In this document: positions 45,011-54,517 of the stretch, one piece after another
Layout of the letters: every line of letters starts with the position of its first letter
Position numbering within the stretch: position 1 is the first letter of the stretch
Assembly (NCBI GenBank): GCA_017935505.1
Contig: JAGBHM010000014.1
Location: 1 to 64,000 of the forward strand
Direction: 5' to 3'
DNA: 64,000 bases
From: Bacteroidales bacterium
Lineage (GTDB): Bacteria > Bacteroidota > Bacteroidia > Bacteroidales > UBA932
The notes under the pieces: model-generated
What the model was told of the DNA's origin: nothing
Seen by the model: the letters and a program-made list of their open reading frames with translations, nothing else
Databases searched by the model: none
Program-made: the position numbers and the translations under genes

Positions 45011-46375
45011 CTATTTGAACTCACCTGTCTGCTCATCTATTATATCGTGGAATACCGGCTCTTCATCTGTTTGTTGCTGTGCATCTTCACTCTTTTCAGC
45101 TTCCAATAGCTCCCTCTCTCTCTTCTCCCTCTCTTTCTGCTCCTGCAACTCCTTCAGACGTATGCGCTCCTCCTCCTGTTTGGCAGCATCAATGTCTATA
45201 GTACGGCTTACAGACAATATTATGCCAAAAGCGCAGCTGAATATTATAAAGGAGGTTCCACCCAGACTGATCAGCGGCAAAGTATGCCCAGTAACTGGAA
45301 GGATACCTACGTTCACAAGTATATGCAGTCCTGCCTGTGTGCTGATCATCAGTCCCAGACCTCCCACGGAGATGGCAGTAAATGTTTTTGTGCAGTTCCT
45401 CACCAGTATTATGCACCGGTAGAAGAGCCACAAATAGAGCATAAGCACAAATACCCCTCCCAAAAGGCCATACTCCTCTATTATAATTGTATAGATGAAG
45501 TCTGAATATGGATGCGGCAATACATAGCGCTGTGTGCTTTTTCCGGGGCCTTTTCCCAAAATGTTGGCAGAGGAGATCGCAATCTTTGCCATATCGGCCT
45601 GGAAGGTTTCATCGGCCTTCTTCTGTTTCTCTTCAGCACTCATGCCCTCCGCCAGTTCAGTCTTTACAAAATATTTTTCCAGACGGCTTAGTGCTGTACT
45701 GAAACGTGGGAAGAGATCTACATCAAACAGACCTACCAATGCCATGTTCAGCAATATTATAACAGTAAGCGTTCCGGCACCTATCCCCACAGCCTTCAGC
45801 AAATATGACCATTTGATTCCGGCTATAAAGAGAATTACAAAACTCAGAGCTCCTATAATCAGGGCTGTAGATACACTACTCATCATTATGAGCACACATA
45901 CTACACCTATGGGTATTATAATTTTTGTAAAGAACTCCTTGAATGTCGACATTTTCCACATCTCAAGGGCTCTTGCCAGGTAGAGCACAAGGGTAATCTT
46001 GATAAATTCGGCAGGCTGGAATGAGATCGGTCCCAATTCAATCCATCTCTTGGCACCATTTATCTCCTTTCCTATAATTGGCGTAAGCATGAGGAATACC
46101 AGACTCACAGCAAATATTATAAATGTGAAATAACGGTATACTCCCAATGGAATCTTGTAGCAGATGTAGAGTGCCACCAGGCCCAATAGTACAAACTGGC
46201 ACTGGTTCATCAGAAATGAGAAATTGGTAACACCCTCTTTGAATGCGAGCGAACTGCTGGATGAATAGATGAGGGCAATGGATATCAGGGAGAGCAGAAA
46301 AACTACTATCCAGATAACCTTGTCGCCATGCAGCCTGTTAATGATAGGCTCGTGTGTATCTATATTCATCCCCAT
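45011..46375 (-). CDS. ftsW: FtsW family division glycosyltransferase
   Basis: Polytopic SEDS-family peptidoglycan polymerase of the divisome. The 454-residue protein shows about ten membrane segments, the family motif HPYSDFIYTIIIEEYGLLGGV, the GKSTQRYVLPHPYSDF catalytic-loop region and NVGILPVTGHTLPLISLGGTS. After the last helix comes a cytoplasmic tail of about 70 charged residues (KQEEERIRLKELQEQKERE and further), predicted helical, longer than in E. coli FtsW. Position between murD and murG fits. Confidence 0.95.
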   Translation of the reverse strand: MGMNIDTHEPIINRLHGDKVIWIVVFLLSLISIALIYSSSSSLAFKEGVTNFSFLMNQCQFVLLGLVALYICYKIPLGVYRYFTFIIFAVSLVFLMLTPIIGKEINGAKRWIELGPISFQPAEFIKITLVLYLARALEMWKMSTFKEFFTKIIIPIGVVCVLIMMSSVSTALIIGALSFVILFIAGIKWSYLLKAVGIGAGTLTVIILLNMALVGLFDVDLFPRFSTALSRLEKYFVKTELAEGMSAEEKQKKADETFQADMAKIAISSANILGKGPGKSTQRYVLPHPYSDFIYTIIIEEYGLLGGVFVLMLYLWLFYRCIILVRNCTKTFTAISVGGLGLMISTQAGLHILVNVGILPVTGHTLPLISLGGTSFIIFSCAFGIILSVSRTIDIDAAKQEEERIRLKELQEQKEREKRERELLEAEKSEDAQQQTDEEPVFHDIIDEQTGEFK

Positions 46376-46391
46376 TTTTACTTCTCTATAA

Positions 46392-47726
46392 TTAAAGTTC
46401 CCTTACTGCCGCTTTAAACTGACGTCCTCTGTCTTCATAACTCTTGAAGAGGTCGAAACTTGCACATGCCGGAGAGAGCAGTACTGTATCTCCAGGTTTT
46501 GCATATTTGTAGGCAAGTTCCACAGCCTCTTTTGCAGAGAGTGCGTCAACCATATTATCCACTTTGTCGCCAAAGCACTCATGCAGTTTCTCATTGTGCA
46601 GACCCATACAGATGAGCGTATGCACTTTATCCTTTACAAGATCGTAGAGAGGCTCATAATCATTGCCTTTGTCCTTTCCTCCTGCAATCCATACAACCGG
46701 AGTCTTCATGCTCTCCAGTGCATACCACGAAGAGTTGACATTGGTTGCTTTGGAATCATTGATGTAGAGCACATTCTTTATCTTGAGTACCTTCTCCATC
46801 CTGTGCTCAACTCCGTTGAAGTTCATCAGGCTGTGACGTATCAGGTCATTATTTATATTTACAGCCTTTGCTGCAATTGCTGCGGCCATGGAGTTATACA
46901 AATTATGTTTGCCTTCGAGTGCCAGCTCTCTCAAATACATTGTATATTCATCACTTCTGTAAGAAATGTGCATTTTGTCATCCTTTACACAAGCACCCTC
47001 TTTAACCTCCTTCTCCTGGCTGAATGGCAACATCTGAGCCTTCAGAACAATCTTCTCAAGCTCTGTTACAGTAATCGGATCATCTGCGCAGAATACAAAG
47101 CAATCCTCCTCATTCATATTGCGGGTAATTCTGAATTTTGAATTTATGTAGTTCTGCATCTTGAAATCATAGCGGTCGAGATGGTCTGGAGTGATATTCA
47201 TCAATATTGCAATATCAGCTTTGAAATCATACATTCCATCGAGCTGGAAACTGCTGAGTTCCAATACATAATAGTCGTAATTCTCAGTTGCCACCTGATA
47301 AGCGTAGCTCTGTCCGATATTTCCGGCCAGTCCCACATTCAGCCCCGCATTCTTGAGCATGAAGTAAATCAGGGATGTGGTTGTGGTCTTTCCGTTGCTG
47401 CCGGTGATGCAGATCTTTTTAGCCTTGTCATATCTGCCTGCAAATTCAATTTCTGAAATTACAGGAATCCCTTTGGCCCTTATCTGCTGGATAAGAGGAA
47501 CATTCTCCGGAATTCCAGGACTCTTTACAACCTCGTCAGCATTCAGTATATGTTCCGGGGTATGTCCACCCTCCTCATAAGGGATGGAGTATTTCTGCAG
47601 AAGGTTCTTGAACTCTTCCTTGATCAGACCATTGTCGCTCAAGAAGACATCAAAACCTTTAACTTTGGCAAGTACAGCGGATCCCGCACCGCTCTCTCCT
47701 CCTCCAAGTACAACAATTCTCTGCAT
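46392..47726 (-). CDS. murD: UDP-N-acetylmuramoylalanine--D-glutamate ligase
   Basis: Adds D-Glu to UDP-MurNAc-L-Ala. The 444-residue protein begins MQRIVVLGGGESGAGSAVLA and has P-loop ITGSNGKTTTTSLIYFML, NGVEHRMEKVL and NDSKATNVNSSWYALESM, in the Mur ligase order. Start at 47726 is set by the family; an upstream reading would run into mraY. Confidence 0.97.
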   Translation of the reverse strand: MQRIVVLGGGESGAGSAVLAKVKGFDVFLSDNGLIKEEFKNLLQKYSIPYEEGGHTPEHILNADEVVKSPGIPENVPLIQQIRAKGIPVISEIEFAGRYDKAKKICITGSNGKTTTTSLIYFMLKNAGLNVGLAGNIGQSYAYQVATENYDYYVLELSSFQLDGMYDFKADIAILMNITPDHLDRYDFKMQNYINSKFRITRNMNEEDCFVFCADDPITVTELEKIVLKAQMLPFSQEKEVKEGACVKDDKMHISYRSDEYTMYLRELALEGKHNLYNSMAAAIAAKAVNINNDLIRHSLMNFNGVEHRMEKVLKIKNVLYINDSKATNVNSSWYALESMKTPVVWIAGGKDKGNDYEPLYDLVKDKVHTLICMGLHNEKLHECFGDKVDNMVDALSAKEAVELAYKYAKPGDTVLLSPACASFDLFKSYEDRGRQFKAAVREL

Positions 47727-47728
47727 GG

Positions 47729-48997
47729 CTATCTTATCTTTAAAGTTATTACAGTCAGGGCACATAATAATATTGTTATAATCCAGAACCTGACAACTAT
47801 CTTGGCCTCAGGAATGGCATTTTTCGGACTCTGTATAAGTGCAGGAATGCCCTCTTTCTGGAAGTGGTGATGCAGCGGGCTCATCTTGAAGACCCTTCTG
47901 CCTTCTCCATATTTTTTCTTGGTATATTTGAAGTAGAATCTCTGGATAATTACAGAGAGGCTCTCCACAAAGAAAATTCCGCAAAGTACAGGTATCAGCA
48001 ACTCTTTTCTGATGATGATGGCTGCTACAGCTATTATTCCGCCGAGGGCGAGGCTGCCTGTATCGCCCATAAATACCTGGGCAGGGTAGGTGTTGTACCA
48101 CAAGAAACCTATCAGGGCACCTACAAATGCAGCCATGAAGATTACAACCTCTCCGCTATTTGGTATATACATGGTGTCGAGGTATGATGCATATATTGAG
48201 TTACCCGACAGATAGGCAAGAACCGCGATAGTGGTTCCTATCAGAGCGGATGTGCCGGTTGCAAGGCCATCCATACCGTCTGTAAGGTTGGTTCCGTTTG
48301 ATACAGCAGTGATAATGAATATTATAACCAATATATATATGATCCAGCCTGCAATCTCATCAGCCTTTCCTTTGAAAGGGGAGAGCCATGCATAATCAAA
48401 CTGGTTGTCCTTTACAAAAGGAATTGTTGTCTGGGTGCTCTTGATATCCTTGAAATATGCTATTGTGTGGTCCTGGGCAGTCTCTACAATAATTCCTGTA
48501 CCTGGAGATGCCTTCTCCCTCACTGTAACCTGGTCACTGAAGCAGAGTACGGCTCCTACAAGCAAACCCAAAGAGACTTGTCCTATAATCTTGTATTTTC
48601 CTTTGAGACCATCCTTGTTTTTCTTGAAAACCTTGATACTGTCATCGAGAAAACCTATGACTCCAAGCCAGATTGTTGTGATTATGAGTAATATAACATA
48701 TACATTGGTGATATTTCCAAATAGGATGGCGGGGATGAGTATAGAAAACAGGATAATTGTACCACCCATTGTAGGGGTACCCTTTTTCTGCATCTGGCCT
48801 TCGAGACCCAAATCACGAATCTCCTCTCCAATCTGTTTTTTCTGGAGCTTGCGTATAATCTTCGGCCCGAGATAGAGCGCAATCAGAAGAGATGTCATAG
48901 TGGCAAGAAGGGCTCTGAAGGTTATATATTTCATCAGACCCAATCCGGGGAAGTCGATTCCCGCCTGCTGCATATATTCAAATAAATGGTATATCAT
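47729..48997 (-). CDS. mraY: Phospho-N-acetylmuramoyl-pentapeptide-transferase
   Basis: Transfers phospho-MurNAc-pentapeptide to undecaprenyl phosphate to make lipid I. The 422-residue integral membrane protein shows [35 protein letters not shown] (Asp-Asp motif), [15 protein letters not shown] and [13 protein letters not shown]. An insert of about 55 residues (about 165-220, hydrophilic) follows the fifth membrane segment, making it larger than the ~360-residue E. coli enzyme. Confidence 0.97.
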   Translation of the reverse strand: MIYHLFEYMQQAGIDFPGLGLMKYITFRALLATMTSLLIALYLGPKIIRKLQKKQIGEEIRDLGLEGQMQKKGTPTMGGTIILFSILIPAILFGNITNVYVILLIITTIWLGVIGFLDDSIKVFKKNKDGLKGKYKIIGQVSLGLLVGAVLCFSDQVTVREKASPGTGIIVETAQDHTIAYFKDIKSTQTTIPFVKDNQFDYAWLSPFKGKADEIAGWIIYILVIIFIITAVSNGTNLTDGMDGLATGTSALIGTTIAVLAYLSGNSIYASYLDTMYIPNSGEVVIFMAAFVGALIGFLWYNTYPAQVFMGDTGSLALGGIIAVAAIIIRKELLIPVLCGIFFVESLSVIIQRFYFKYTKKKYGEGRRVFKMSPLHHHFQKEGIPALIQSPKNAIPEAKIVVRFWIITILLCALTVITLKIR

Positions 48998-48999
48998 GT

Positions 49000-50463
49000 C
49001 TATTGTTCTGTTTGTCCGGCGAATGTCTCCAAAATAATCTCCTTGTCATCAAAGTGGTGTTTTACGCCGTTTATAATTTGATAATCTTCATGTCCTTTTC
49101 CAGCAACAAGTATTATGCTGCCCGGATTTGCTGTAAGGATTGCAGTTCTTATTGCCTCTTCCCTGTCTGAGATGAAGAGAGATTTGGCCTTCATCTTCAA
49201 ATCCATTCCCGATTTTATATCCTTGATTATCTCATAAGGATCCTCATTTCTCGGATTATCGGAAGTTACAATTACCCTTTCGGCATATTTTCCGGCAATG
49301 GCACCCATCTCAGGACGTTTTGTCTTGTCGCGGTTGCCTCCGCATCCGAACACACATGTAACTCCTCCCTCAGGTTTGAGATCAATCAATGTCTTGAGGA
49401 CATTCTCAAGGGCATCAGGTGTATGGGCATAATCAACAGCCGCTATCACATTGTTCATGCCCTTGAAATACTCAAGTCTTCCGGCAACTGAGGTCAGTTC
49501 GCTCATAATTCTGATAGTCTCATCCTCATCAGCGCCAAGAAGGGTTGCTGCAGCATATACAGCAGTGAGGTTTGCAGCGTTATAATCTCCTATAAATCTG
49601 CACCATACCTCCTTTGAATTTATTTTGAGCAACATTCCTTCAATGCTTCTCTCTATTATTTTTGTCTTGAAATCAGCATTGCTGCGACAGGCATATCTGT
49701 ATATTCCGGCTTTTGTATTCTGCACCATCACCATTCCATTCCTGTCATCTGCATTCACAAGTGCAAAGGCAGATGAAGGGAGATTGTCGAAGAATCTCTT
49801 CTTGCAGCTCAGGTAATTTGCAAAAGTTTTGTGATAGTCGAGATGGTCATGTGTGAGGTTTGTAAATATGCCTCCCCTGTATTCAAGTCCTTCGATACGC
49901 TGCTGGTCTATTGCATGTGAGCTCACCTCCATAAAACAATATTCGCAACCAGCCTGTGTCATCTTGTGCAGCAGCTCATTGAGCTCTACCGGGCCAGGAG
50001 TTGTATTTTCAGTCTCATATCTCTTCTCTCCCACATAGTTTGCTATAGTTGAAAGCAATCCGCAGCAATAGCCCAATTTGGTGAAGAGCCTGTAGAGCAG
50101 TGTTGCTATCGAAGTCTTGCCATTTGTGCCTGTCACTCCGACAAGGTTCAGGCATCCCGACGGATTTCCATAAAAATTGCGGGCAGCCAGAGCTGCAGCC
50201 CTTCTGTCATCATCGGCTGTGATAAAGATGGTATCACCTCCCTTGAACTCTTCGGGAATTGCTGAGCAGATTACTGCACAAGCTCCTTTCGAGATTGCTG
50301 CACCGATATATTTATGTCCGTCGTTCTCCGCACCTTTGACAGCAATGAAGAGGCTTCCTGCAGTACATTTGCGGGAGTCTGTGCATATTGTACTTATTTC
50401 ACACTGGAGATTGCCTGTATGGGCAACTGCTCCAATTCCATCTATGATGTCAATTAGTTTCAT
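49000..50463 (-). CDS. murE: UDP-N-acetylmuramoyl-tripeptide synthetase, meso-DAP type
   Basis: Adds the third residue to UDP-MurNAc-L-Ala-D-Glu. The 487-residue protein has the P-loop [35 protein letters not shown] and, near the C-terminus, [10 protein letters not shown], the DNPR signature of meso-diaminopimelate-adding enzymes. It overlaps ftsI by 14 bases. murF is absent from its usual position after murE; mraY starts 2 bases later. Confidence 0.97.
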   Translation of the reverse strand: MKLIDIIDGIGAVAHTGNLQCEISTICTDSRKCTAGSLFIAVKGAENDGHKYIGAAISKGACAVICSAIPEEFKGGDTIFITADDDRRAAALAARNFYGNPSGCLNLVGVTGTNGKTSIATLLYRLFTKLGYCCGLLSTIANYVGEKRYETENTTPGPVELNELLHKMTQAGCEYCFMEVSSHAIDQQRIEGLEYRGGIFTNLTHDHLDYHKTFANYLSCKKRFFDNLPSSAFALVNADDRNGMVMVQNTKAGIYRYACRSNADFKTKIIERSIEGMLLKINSKEVWCRFIGDYNAANLTAVYAAATLLGADEDETIRIMSELTSVAGRLEYFKGMNNVIAAVDYAHTPDALENVLKTLIDLKPEGGVTCVFGCGGNRDKTKRPEMGAIAGKYAERVIVTSDNPRNEDPYEIIKDIKSGMDLKMKAKSLFISDREEAIRTAILTANPGSIILVAGKGHEDYQIINGVKHHFDDKEIILETFAGQTEQ

Positions 50464-52576
50464 TTTCTGCCAGTTGAAGATTAATAACCGATTTTGCCGC
50501 CACTTTGCTTCCAGCCTCAGGGGTCTGTTTCACAACTCTGCCATGACCGCTGAATTTTACTTTATATCCTTGGTTTTCAAGTAGATATATTGCATCTTTC
50601 AGACCCATATTTACAACACTTACAAGTGAATCTGTCACTACGGGATATTTTTGGGCAATAACTTTTGTTGAGTCTCTCCTGAACTCCATCCACCCCTGCG
50701 GTGCAAATTTGTTTGCATTCTCACCACCCTTGATATTGAGTTCAGCCATGATGGTCTGCTGCATCTTTGTCCTTCCTGTTGATATGACCGGTACATCCTT
50801 GCTCTCACCATCTTTTCCATCCAAAGTCTTCTCCCAATCTGGGGAGGTGGTATATATATACTCAGCAATTTTCTTGAATACAGGACCAGCTTGGGTTGCA
50901 CCATAGAAGTTGCCTCTTGTCGGGCCTGAATAGAGAACTACAATTGCAGAATATTTTGGATTGTCCGACGGAAAGAATCCGCAGAATGAAGCCTGATACC
51001 TTCTGTATCCGTTCTTCTCATATCCCTGTTTTCCACCAAATGCAATACGGGATGTACCTGTCTTGCCGGAGATCGGAAAATATTTTGATTTTACATAAAT
51101 CCTTCCGGTTCCATTCTCAACCACCCCTCTGAGTGCCTTCTGGGCAAGCTTTGCTGTATTTTTTGAACAGATGGCACCGCTTATCTCCTGAGGTTCAAAT
51201 TTTTTCTCTATTACACCGTTACGCTGATAGTTGTCTATGAAATACGGTTTTAGCATCTTGCCGTTGTTGGCTATCGCGTTATAGAAAGTAAGTGTATGCA
51301 ATGGGGTAACCAGTGCTGCATATCCTATGGCCATGGAAGACAATGTTGTCTTTGACCACATATGCTCATCAGAAGGAGTGTATATTACGGCGCGGGCCTC
51401 TCCCTGGATGTCGAGATTGAACCTTTCGCCTATCTTCATGCTCTGCACTCTGTCGGCATATGCAGATTCATTGTTTCCATAATGCTCAACGGCCAGCTTT
51501 GCAAATGCAACATTCGACGATTGCTCAAATGCCCTCTGAACAGTTACAAGACCAATAGGGTGGGTGTCGGTATAGGTGTGTCCGCCATGTTTCCAGGCTC
51601 CGTTTCCTGCATCGACCGGAGTCTCCAATGTTACGCGGCCATCTTCAAGCAATGAGACAAGGGTAACAAGTTTGAATACAGAGCCTGGCTCTGTCGCATC
51701 TCCGATAGCATAGTTGTAGCTCTCGTCAAACCCACCTTTGCCGTTGCGTTTCATGTTTGCAATTGCCCTTACAGCGCCTGTTTCAACCTCCATCACGAGA
51801 GCAGTTGCACCTTCGATATTGTTTGCTGAGTTCATAAGCTGCTCCTTCAGTGCTTTCTCAGCAACCTCCTGTATATCGATATTTATTGTTGTCTGGATGT
51901 CGTATCCATCTTTCGGTTGTACACTCTCTGCTCCATTTACTGGAATCCACTCGCCTCCGAGCATTCTCTGTACCACCTGGTGGCCAGGGGTTCCTTTAAG
52001 ATAATAGTCACAGCTGCCCTCTATGCCCACACCTACTCCAACTGTATTTATAAAACCGATTGTTCTGTAAGCCAATCTTCCATAAGGATTGTTCCTGCGG
52101 TATTTCTGCTCTGTGATGATGCCGCCACGGTTGGAACCGAGTTTGAGTATCGGGAATTTCTTTATCTCAGCCAATTCTGCATAGTCAACAAGTCTGTTGC
52201 CGAGTTTTACATATCTCTTTCCGGCAGCCCTTGCCTTTACCAGCTCCTTTTTATAGGCAGCAGCGCTCTTGTTCTTGAAGAATTCCGACAGTTTTTTGCT
52301 GAGTCCGTCGATATGTTTTTCGAAAGTGTCCTTGTTGGAGACGGTGCAATCCATCCTTACCTGATAATATGGAACGGAGGTGGCCAAGGGGCGTCCGTCG
52401 CAAGAGAGGATATCACCTCTGTTGGCCTCTATTGTTTCGTTTCTGTACGCAATATCAACATCACTCACCTTGGTTGGACTTATGAACTGCATATAGACGA
52501 TCTTTCCGATAACGCAGAGCGCTATCAGAATAAAGATCTTGTAGATCAATGCAATTCTTTTGAATATTCCGTCCAT
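50450..52576 (-). CDS. ftsI: Penicillin-binding protein (division transpeptidase) with PASTA domain
   Basis: Class B PBP (PBP2/3 type), the transpeptidase of septal wall synthesis. The 708-residue protein has an N-terminal membrane anchor (FKRIALIYKIFILIALCVIG), a dimerisation domain with the RGDILSCDGRPLATSVPYYQ pattern, and the penicillin-binding domain: EPGSVFKLV holds the SxxK, SSNVAF the SxN and ISGKTGTSRI the KTG. A C-terminal PASTA domain (about 647-705, DAIYLLENQGYKVKFSGHGR) completes it. The start codon lies 42 bases after ftsL. Confidence 0.95.
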   Translation of the reverse strand: MDGIFKRIALIYKIFILIALCVIGKIVYMQFISPTKVSDVDIAYRNETIEANRGDILSCDGRPLATSVPYYQVRMDCTVSNKDTFEKHIDGLSKKLSEFFKNKSAAAYKKELVKARAAGKRYVKLGNRLVDYAELAEIKKFPILKLGSNRGGIITEQKYRRNNPYGRLAYRTIGFINTVGVGVGIEGSCDYYLKGTPGHQVVQRMLGGEWIPVNGAESVQPKDGYDIQTTINIDIQEVAEKALKEQLMNSANNIEGATALVMEVETGAVRAIANMKRNGKGGFDESYNYAIGDATEPGSVFKLVTLVSLLEDGRVTLETPVDAGNGAWKHGGHTYTDTHPIGLVTVQRAFEQSSNVAFAKLAVEHYGNNESAYADRVQSMKIGERFNLDIQGEARAVIYTPSDEHMWSKTTLSSMAIGYAALVTPLHTLTFYNAIANNGKMLKPYFIDNYQRNGVIEKKFEPQEISGAICSKNTAKLAQKALRGVVENGTGRIYVKSKYFPISGKTGTSRIAFGGKQGYEKNGYRRYQASFCGFFPSDNPKYSAIVVLYSGPTRGNFYGATQAGPVFKKIAEYIYTTSPDWEKTLDGKDGESKDVPVISTGRTKMQQTIMAELNIKGGENANKFAPQGWMEFRRDSTKVIAQKYPVVTDSLVSVVNMGLKDAIYLLENQGYKVKFSGHGRVVKQTPEAGSKVAAKSVINLQLAENETN

Positions 52577-52618
52577 TTCGGTTTGCGTGTATATATGGAT
52601 CTATTGTACAATTAATTA

Positions 52619-52966
52619 TCATTCAGGTAGTGCTACCAGCCTTGCCGGTTTGTCCGGTTTCTGGACATTCGATCCGAGCTCCTTCAACTTTATCTCAATC
52701 TCACCCTGCTTGCTCGAATACTGCAATTTTGCAGTTTTGCTTGTATAGTCGGCCTTGAGGTTTTTCAACTCCCTCTGGTTCCTTCTCTGGGTTAGCTGGG
52801 TTCTTGCTACTCCCAGATTTATGCTTATGTAGATGATCACAAGTATGAACAGATACAGAATGAACATCCATTGGCCTGTCATCCTCATGCGTGAGAGAAA
52901 TTGACCGCCAAAGATGTCGGATGTAAAGTTGAATCCTGTATTGTTACCTTTTTTTTGTTGTGCCAT
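52619..52966 (-). CDS. FtsL-like division protein
   Basis: A 115-residue bitopic protein: cytoplasmic N-terminus, one membrane segment (WMFILYLFILVIIYISINLGV, about 33-53) and a coiled-coil-prone periplasmic tail (RRNQRELKNLKADYTSKTAK). This is the FtsL position and layout between rsmH and ftsI. Sequence similarity alone would be too weak for a firm call. Confidence 0.82.
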   Translation of the reverse strand: MAQQKKGNNTGFNFTSDIFGGQFLSRMRMTGQWMFILYLFILVIIYISINLGVARTQLTQRRNQRELKNLKADYTSKTAKLQYSSKQGEIEIKLKELGSNVQKPDKPARLVALPE

Positions 52967-53004
52967 CTTGGTCTACCTGCCCTGCAGGCCATATCTGTGT
53001 TGTC

Positions 53005-53910
53005 TTAAATTTTTGCAGCAACCCTCAATTTTGCGCTCCTGCTGCGTGTATTCCGGCTTATCTCCTCCTCTGATGGAACTATCGGTTTTCTGGTTATTAT
53101 TTCAAAAGGGGTATCAATTTTACCATAAAAATCCTTGTTCACATCTCCCGCCACATTTCCTGTCTTCATAAAGTTCTTTACCATTCTGTCTTCAAGTGAA
53201 TGGTATGTTATCACCGACAGTATTCCTCCCGGTGCCAAAACCGAGAGGGCTCCCTTGAGGAACTCCTCCAGGGCCTGCATCTCCATATTTACCTCAATTC
53301 TCAAGGCCTGATAGAGCTTTGCAAGAAACTTGTGTTCCGTGTTGGTATTATACATTTTGGCCACAGCCTTGCTCAATTCTCCAGTTGTCTCTATCGGTTT
53401 TCTGCTTCTTGCCGAACAGACAAGCTCCGCCGCTTTGCGTGGTTTGTCTATCTCGCCATAAATCTTGAATATTCTCGCAAGTTCATCCTGCTCGTATCCG
53501 TTGATTATATCAGCAGCATTCTTTTTTGCGAGTTGGTTCATCCTCATATCAAGAGGAGCATCGAATCTGAATGAGAATCCGCGCTCTCCGCTGTCGAACT
53601 GATGGGATGATACTCCAAGGTCGGCCAATATGCCGTCCACATGTCTGAATCCGTTGTAATGGACAAAGTTTTCCACAAATCTGAAATTGTTGTGGACCAG
53701 AATCAGACGGTTGTCGTCGGGTGCATTTTTTATGGCATCGGTATCCCTGTCAAACGAGATAAGGGTCCCTTCGGGCCCCAATCTGCGCAGTATTTCACGG
53801 CTGTGTCCTCCTCCTCCGAATGTGGCATCCACATATACGCCGTTCTCCTTGATATCAAGAGCTGTAATGCTCTCGTGGAGCAATACAGGTGTATGATAGA
53901 CCTGTTCCAT
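53005..53910 (-). CDS. rsmH: 16S rRNA (cytosine(1402)-N(4))-methyltransferase
   Basis: SAM-dependent methylation of C1402 in 16S rRNA. The 301-residue protein has HTPVLLHESITAL at the N-terminus, the SAM-binding YVDATFGGGGHSREIL, LADLGVSSHQFD and GERGFSFRFDAPLDMRMN. Its ATG overlaps the mraZ stop in a TAATG junction, so translation is coupled. Confidence 0.97.
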   Translation of the reverse strand: MEQVYHTPVLLHESITALDIKENGVYVDATFGGGGHSREILRRLGPEGTLISFDRDTDAIKNAPDDNRLILVHNNFRFVENFVHYNGFRHVDGILADLGVSSHQFDSGERGFSFRFDAPLDMRMNQLAKKNAADIINGYEQDELARIFKIYGEIDKPRKAAELVCSARSRKPIETTGELSKAVAKMYNTNTEHKFLAKLYQALRIEVNMEMQALEEFLKGALSVLAPGGILSVITYHSLEDRMVKNFMKTGNVAGDVNKDFYGKIDTPFEIITRKPIVPSEEEISRNTRSRSAKLRVAAKI

Positions 53911-54371
53911 TATCCTAAAATCTTCTTCGCAAGTGATACAAAATCAGATTGAGGCATCATGGATGCTTCATAGTTCTCTTTTGCCCATATTTCAATCTTA
54001 TGGTCATTTCCCGCAAATACAACCTCCTTTACACCTTTTTCCCTGTCGATTCCTATGCTCAGAAGAAGATTTTTTGGTATGGAGATACGGCCAAGTTTTC
54101 CGTCGGGCTCCACTATGGCGCGGTTTCTCATATAGTCTCTCCAGAAAAGGGCATGCTCTTCATTGAAAAAATTGAGTCTCGACTTTACCTCTTCCGACTC
54201 TCTTTCCCACTCCTGGTAGGTGAACATCTGGAGACAGTCTGCATACAGGTCCTTTTTGATCACAAAGCGCAGCTGTGTCTCCGGATCAAAGAGCGACTTG
54301 AACTGGGCCGGGAATATCATCCTGCCTTTGTCGTCTACCTTAACTGTATGTTCTCCAATGAATTTGATCAT
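53910..54371 (-). CDS. mraZ: MraZ transcriptional regulator
   Basis: DNA-binding regulator of the dcw cluster in many bacteria. The 153-residue protein has the two AbrB-like swapped-hairpin repeats: GEHTVKVDDKGRMIFPAQFK in the first and LGRISIPKNLLLSIGIDREK in the second. The ATG at 54371 (MIKFIGEHTV) is chosen over a longer reading. First gene of the cluster. Confidence 0.95.
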   Translation of the reverse strand: MIKFIGEHTVKVDDKGRMIFPAQFKSLFDPETQLRFVIKKDLYADCLQMFTYQEWERESEEVKSRLNFFNEEHALFWRDYMRNRAIVEPDGKLGRISIPKNLLLSIGIDREKGVKEVVFAGNDHKIEIWAKENYEASMMPQSDFVSLAKKILG

Positions 54372-54398
54372 TTCTATCCAATGCTTTACGGGATGATG

Positions 54399-54406
54399 CA
54401 AAATTA
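54399..54406 (-). promoter_or_regulatory. -7 promoter element for the dcw cluster
   Basis: On the minus strand TAATTTTG, matching TAnnTTTG, 27 bases before the mraZ ATG. The preceding 60 bases are very AT-rich. Confidence 0.5.
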
Positions 54407-54444
54407 AGTAAACTTTTTACAAAAATTTACATTTTATTACAAAA

Positions 54445-54465
54445 TTTTCCACAATTTTATCAACA
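54445..54465 (+). promoter_or_regulatory. Pair of DnaA-box-like 9-mers between mraZ and the M23 peptidase gene
   Basis: TTTTCCACA at 54445-54453 and TTATCAACA at 54457-54465 each differ from the TTATCCACA DnaA-box consensus at one position; they are in the same orientation, 3 bases apart, in an AT-rich 146-base intergenic region. Such near-matches can arise by chance in AT-rich DNA; binding is not shown. Confidence 0.35.
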
Positions 54466-54481
54466 TCTGAATTTATAGTGT

Positions 54482-54489
54482 TAACTTTG
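54482..54489 (+). promoter_or_regulatory. -7 promoter element for the M23 peptidase gene
   Basis: TAACTTTG, matching TAnnTTTG. Transcription would start around 54494, only a few bases before a possible ATG at 54497 and about 24 before the ATG at 54518, favouring the latter. Confidence 0.5.
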
Positions 54490-54517
54490 GCAGCAGATGG
54501 TAAAACTGATTGATGCT

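Noticed and set aside
54372..54517. Chromosomal origin at the mraZ / M23 intergenic region
   Set aside because: Two weak DnaA-like boxes and AT richness are not enough; there is no dnaA/dnaN/gidA context.
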